Assembly: GCF_028401425.1 (NCBI RefSeq)
Contig: NZ_JAQOMS010000002.1
Coordinates: forward strand, 124,001-188,000
Length of the DNA stretch: 64,000 bases
Direction of reading: 5' to 3'
DNA from: Psychrosphaera algicola
Lineage (GTDB): Bacteria; Pseudomonadota; Gammaproteobacteria; Enterobacterales; Alteromonadaceae
Below are positions 62,397 through 64,000 of the stretch, one piece after another. Position 1 is the stretch's first letter; each line of letters opens with the position of its first letter. Position numbers and translations under genes: made by a program. The notes under the pieces were generated by a model. That model made no database searches, was not told the origin of the DNA, and saw only the letters and a list, made by a program, of their open reading frames with translations.

Positions 62397-63002
62397 CTAG
62401 GGATCAAATACAGCATTATCACTTCGTTTTACCCAAGCCGCCTGTAAACCAAAGGACTTAGCGCCGATAACATCAAACGGATTGCTCGATATCAACCAAG
62501 TTGATCCCGCTTTAGAGTTTGTTCGAGTTAATAAATGTTGATAGATATCTGGGTTTGGTTTGAATGTACTGATCTCATCTGCCGATACGATGTCGTTAAA
62601 TAATGAATCTATTTGGGCATAGTTTAGTAAGCTTTCGACCGAACTACGCTCGCCATTAGAAAATGCGATTAACGTAAAGCGTTCACTGAGTCTCAACAGT
62701 GATTTTTTAACATCATCAAAAGCAGGCAAGGTTTTGTAACTTTGCAGTAACGAGTCTTGCTGCGCTTGCGTTAAATGAAGGTTTAAATGTTCACATGTGA
62801 AGGCTAAGGCGTCTTTGGTACAAATCGAGAAATGAACATATTGCTTCATTAGGCCTCGGCGAAAAGAATACTCGAGTTGTTTAGCTCGCCAAGTCTCTGA
62901 AAACACCATTGCATGCTCACCCATATAAGTTTCTAAAAGCGCTACAACGCCATGGGTATTAATTAGTGTACCGTATACGTCAAATGCAAGTGTTGGTTTC
63001 AT
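62397..63002 (-). CDS. haloacid dehalogenase type II-like HAD hydrolase
   Basis: 201 residues, intact. HAD motifs: nucleophile Asp8 in LAFDVYGTLIN, motif II FSNG, motif III KPNPDIY, motif IV SSNPFDVIGAKSFG; this set, especially SSN-x-FD and the Tyr in DVYGT, is that of (S)-2-haloacid dehalogenases. It probably cleaves a short haloacid or a similar small substrate. Divergent from the CMD gene; its promoter region contains both TetR operators, so it may be part of the same regulon. Confidence 0.88.
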   Translation of the reverse strand: MKPTLAFDVYGTLINTHGVVALLETYMGEHAMVFSETWRAKQLEYSFRRGLMKQYVHFSICTKDALAFTCEHLNLHLTQAQQDSLLQSYKTLPAFDDVKKSLLRLSERFTLIAFSNGERSSVESLLNYAQIDSLFNDIVSADEISTFKPNPDIYQHLLTRTNSKAGSTWLISSNPFDVIGAKSFGLQAAWVKRSDNAVFDP

Positions 63003-63084
63003 CTTCTACCTCTTTTTAAAAGCGATTTACGCATAGTAATAGATTTAAATAGCGCTTTGTACTAATTCATTATTGACTTTATAG

Positions 63085-63097
63085 TACCGGTCGGTAC
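63085..63097. promoter_or_regulatory. TetR operator copy 2, within a promoter
   Basis: TACCGGTCGGTAC lies between TTGACT (63073) and TACAAT (63095), spacing 16, upstream of the CMD gene. Confidence 0.78.
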
Positions 63098-63117
63098 AAT
63101 TCGGGAAAATTATAATG

Positions 63118-63130
63118 TACCGGTCGGTAT
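63118..63130. promoter_or_regulatory. TetR operator copy 3
   Basis: TACCGGTCGGTAT, 33 bases after copy 2; directly after a TATAAT (63111). Confidence 0.75.
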
Positions 63131-63212
63131 GAAAATGTTTTTGACGCTTATTATTAGGTCGAAGCTTCAGTCCGAGCCGTTCTATTCAAATCGCTAAAAA
63201 TTAGGAATTATA

Positions 63213-63764
63213 ATGACATCATTAACGATACATACAATTGAATCTTCACCTGCTGAAAGCAAGCCTGTATTAGAGCAGTCCGTAAAAACCAATGGCATGT
63301 TGCCAAATCTACACGGTGTTTTGGCATCTGCACCAAGTACATTAAAAGCCTATCAATCATTACATCAGTTGTTTATGGATTCGTCGTTTAACGCTGAAGA
63401 ACTTACAGTTGTATGGCAGGGCATTAATGTGGAACACGGCTGCACATATTGTGTCCCTGCGCATACGGCGATTGCTCATTCAATGAAAGTTGATCCAGCG
63501 ATAACTGAAGCATTACGTAACCAAACGGCATTACCTACGGCAAAGTTACAGGCACTATTAGACATGACATTAATAATTGTCCGTCATAGAGGTCATGTCA
63601 CTCCTGAAGAACTTGCTGCGTTTTATGCGGCAGGATACGGTGAGCAACAAGTGCTAGAAATCATTCTAGGCTTGTCTCAAAAAGTGATCAGTAACTATAC
63701 AAATCACATTGCAAACACGCCACTAGATGCACCTTTTCAACCATTTGGTTGGGAAAAATCGTAA
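63213..63764 (+). CDS. carboxymuconolactone decarboxylase / AhpD-like protein
   Basis: 183 residues, intact. The AhpD-like redox motif is Cys77-x2-Cys80-x3-His84 in VEHGCTYCVPAHT, with WQGINVEHGC before it, typical of CMD-family peroxidase-like proteins. Probably reduces peroxides or electrophiles in the cytoplasm. Two TetR operators overlap its promoter and a DsbA/FrnE-like gene follows 141 bp downstream, so a thiol-redox unit is likely. Confidence 0.88.
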   Translation: MTSLTIHTIESSPAESKPVLEQSVKTNGMLPNLHGVLASAPSTLKAYQSLHQLFMDSSFNAEELTVVWQGINVEHGCTYCVPAHTAIAHSMKVDPAITEALRNQTALPTAKLQALLDMTLIIVRHRGHVTPEELAAFYAAGYGEQQVLEIILGLSQKVISNYTNHIANTPLDAPFQPFGWEKS

Positions 63765-63905
63765 GCCACTTCCACTGATAAACGTGTTCCCAACATGATG
63801 CACACGTTTATCAATTTGTGTTTTTAGCCTAATGTTTGTTTAACGATATTTAGACAATTTACGTGTTTAAATGCGCTTTAAGTTGGTTTTATAAGGAAAG
63901 TGTTA

Positions 63906-64000
63906 ATGGTGGATAAAGTGAAAATAGACATCATATCTGATGTTGTATGTCCTTGGTGCATTATCGGTTACAAAAATTTGCAACAAGCAATTGCCGAGTT
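63906..64000 (+). CDS. DsbA family (FrnE-like) oxidoreductase, 3' end beyond the window
   Basis: Only the first 31 codons are visible. VKIDIISDVVCPWCIIGYKNLQQAI has the CPWC redox site and the DVVCPWCxIG pattern of the FrnE/2-hydroxychromene-2-carboxylate isomerase-like DsbA group. ATG 63906 follows AAGGAAAG. Same direction as the CMD gene and probably in the same operon. Confidence 0.88.
   Translation, partial: MVDKVKIDIISDVVCPWCIIGYKNLQQAIAE

Overview
The window looks like a chromosomal segment of a marine gammaproteobacterium of the Alteromonadales type (Colwellia, Catenovulum or Paraglaciecola-like). It is AT-rich and has sulfatases, an alpha-L-fucosidase, an L-fucose permease, NsrR/NnrS, many GGDEF/EAL proteins, a DUF3718 protein and a chromosomal-type integron cassette array. 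Assignment to a genus is not possible from sequence reading alone. A property that affects every entry: most long genes are split by single-base indels, often in homopolymers, while the conserved motifs continue in another frame. I read this mostly as unpolished sequence rather than mass gene decay, and I give the reconstructed full gene spans.

Region by region. 1-7.6 kb: an end fragment of an unknown gene, a REP-associated tyrosine transposase with copies of its REP-like repeat, and a leftward polysaccharide cluster (GH2 glycosidase with Fn3-like tail, GH29 lipoprotein fucosidase, S1 sulfatase). 7.8-12.6 kb: a small exported protein, AraC regulator plus DMT transporter, then divergent nnrS/nsrR around a perfect NsrR-type operator. 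12.6-16 kb: an ammonium-transporter/PAS/GGDEF/EAL fusion. 16.3-21.5 kb: TetR regulator divergent from an RND efflux pair (AcrA/AcrB type) with a large palindrome between.

21.9-37 kb: a gene-cassette array of about 17 attC sites with no integrase on either flank inside the window (a CALIN-type array). Its cassettes encode small exported or membrane proteins, a barstar-like inhibitor, a YceK-like lipoprotein, a CPBP protease, HigBA, Phd/RelE and ParDE toxin-antitoxin pairs, and one cassette without an ORF. Three insertion sequences (two of the IS110 family, one IS1182-like) each sit inside an attC site.

37.3-48.8 kb: a second sulfatase, a lipoprotein, then a leftward set consisting of a membrane/cytochrome c/DUF1587-1592-1588-1585 protein, a Tat-exported DUF1552 protein, an L-fucose permease, an ECF sigma factor and a FecR-LamG membrane protein. 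This planctomycete-style module next to fucose uptake fits growth on sulfated fucose-containing algal polysaccharide. 49-56 kb: small exported proteins, a TPR-like GGDEF protein, DUF3718, a Nudix hydrolase and a membrane GGDEF-EAL protein. 56.4-61.4 kb: one very large TPR protein with an internal C39-like cysteine peptidase domain. 61.6-64 kb: a TetR regulator, a haloacid dehalogenase-like protein, a carboxymuconolactone decarboxylase/AhpD-like protein and the start of a DsbA/FrnE-like protein, tied together by three copies of the same operator.
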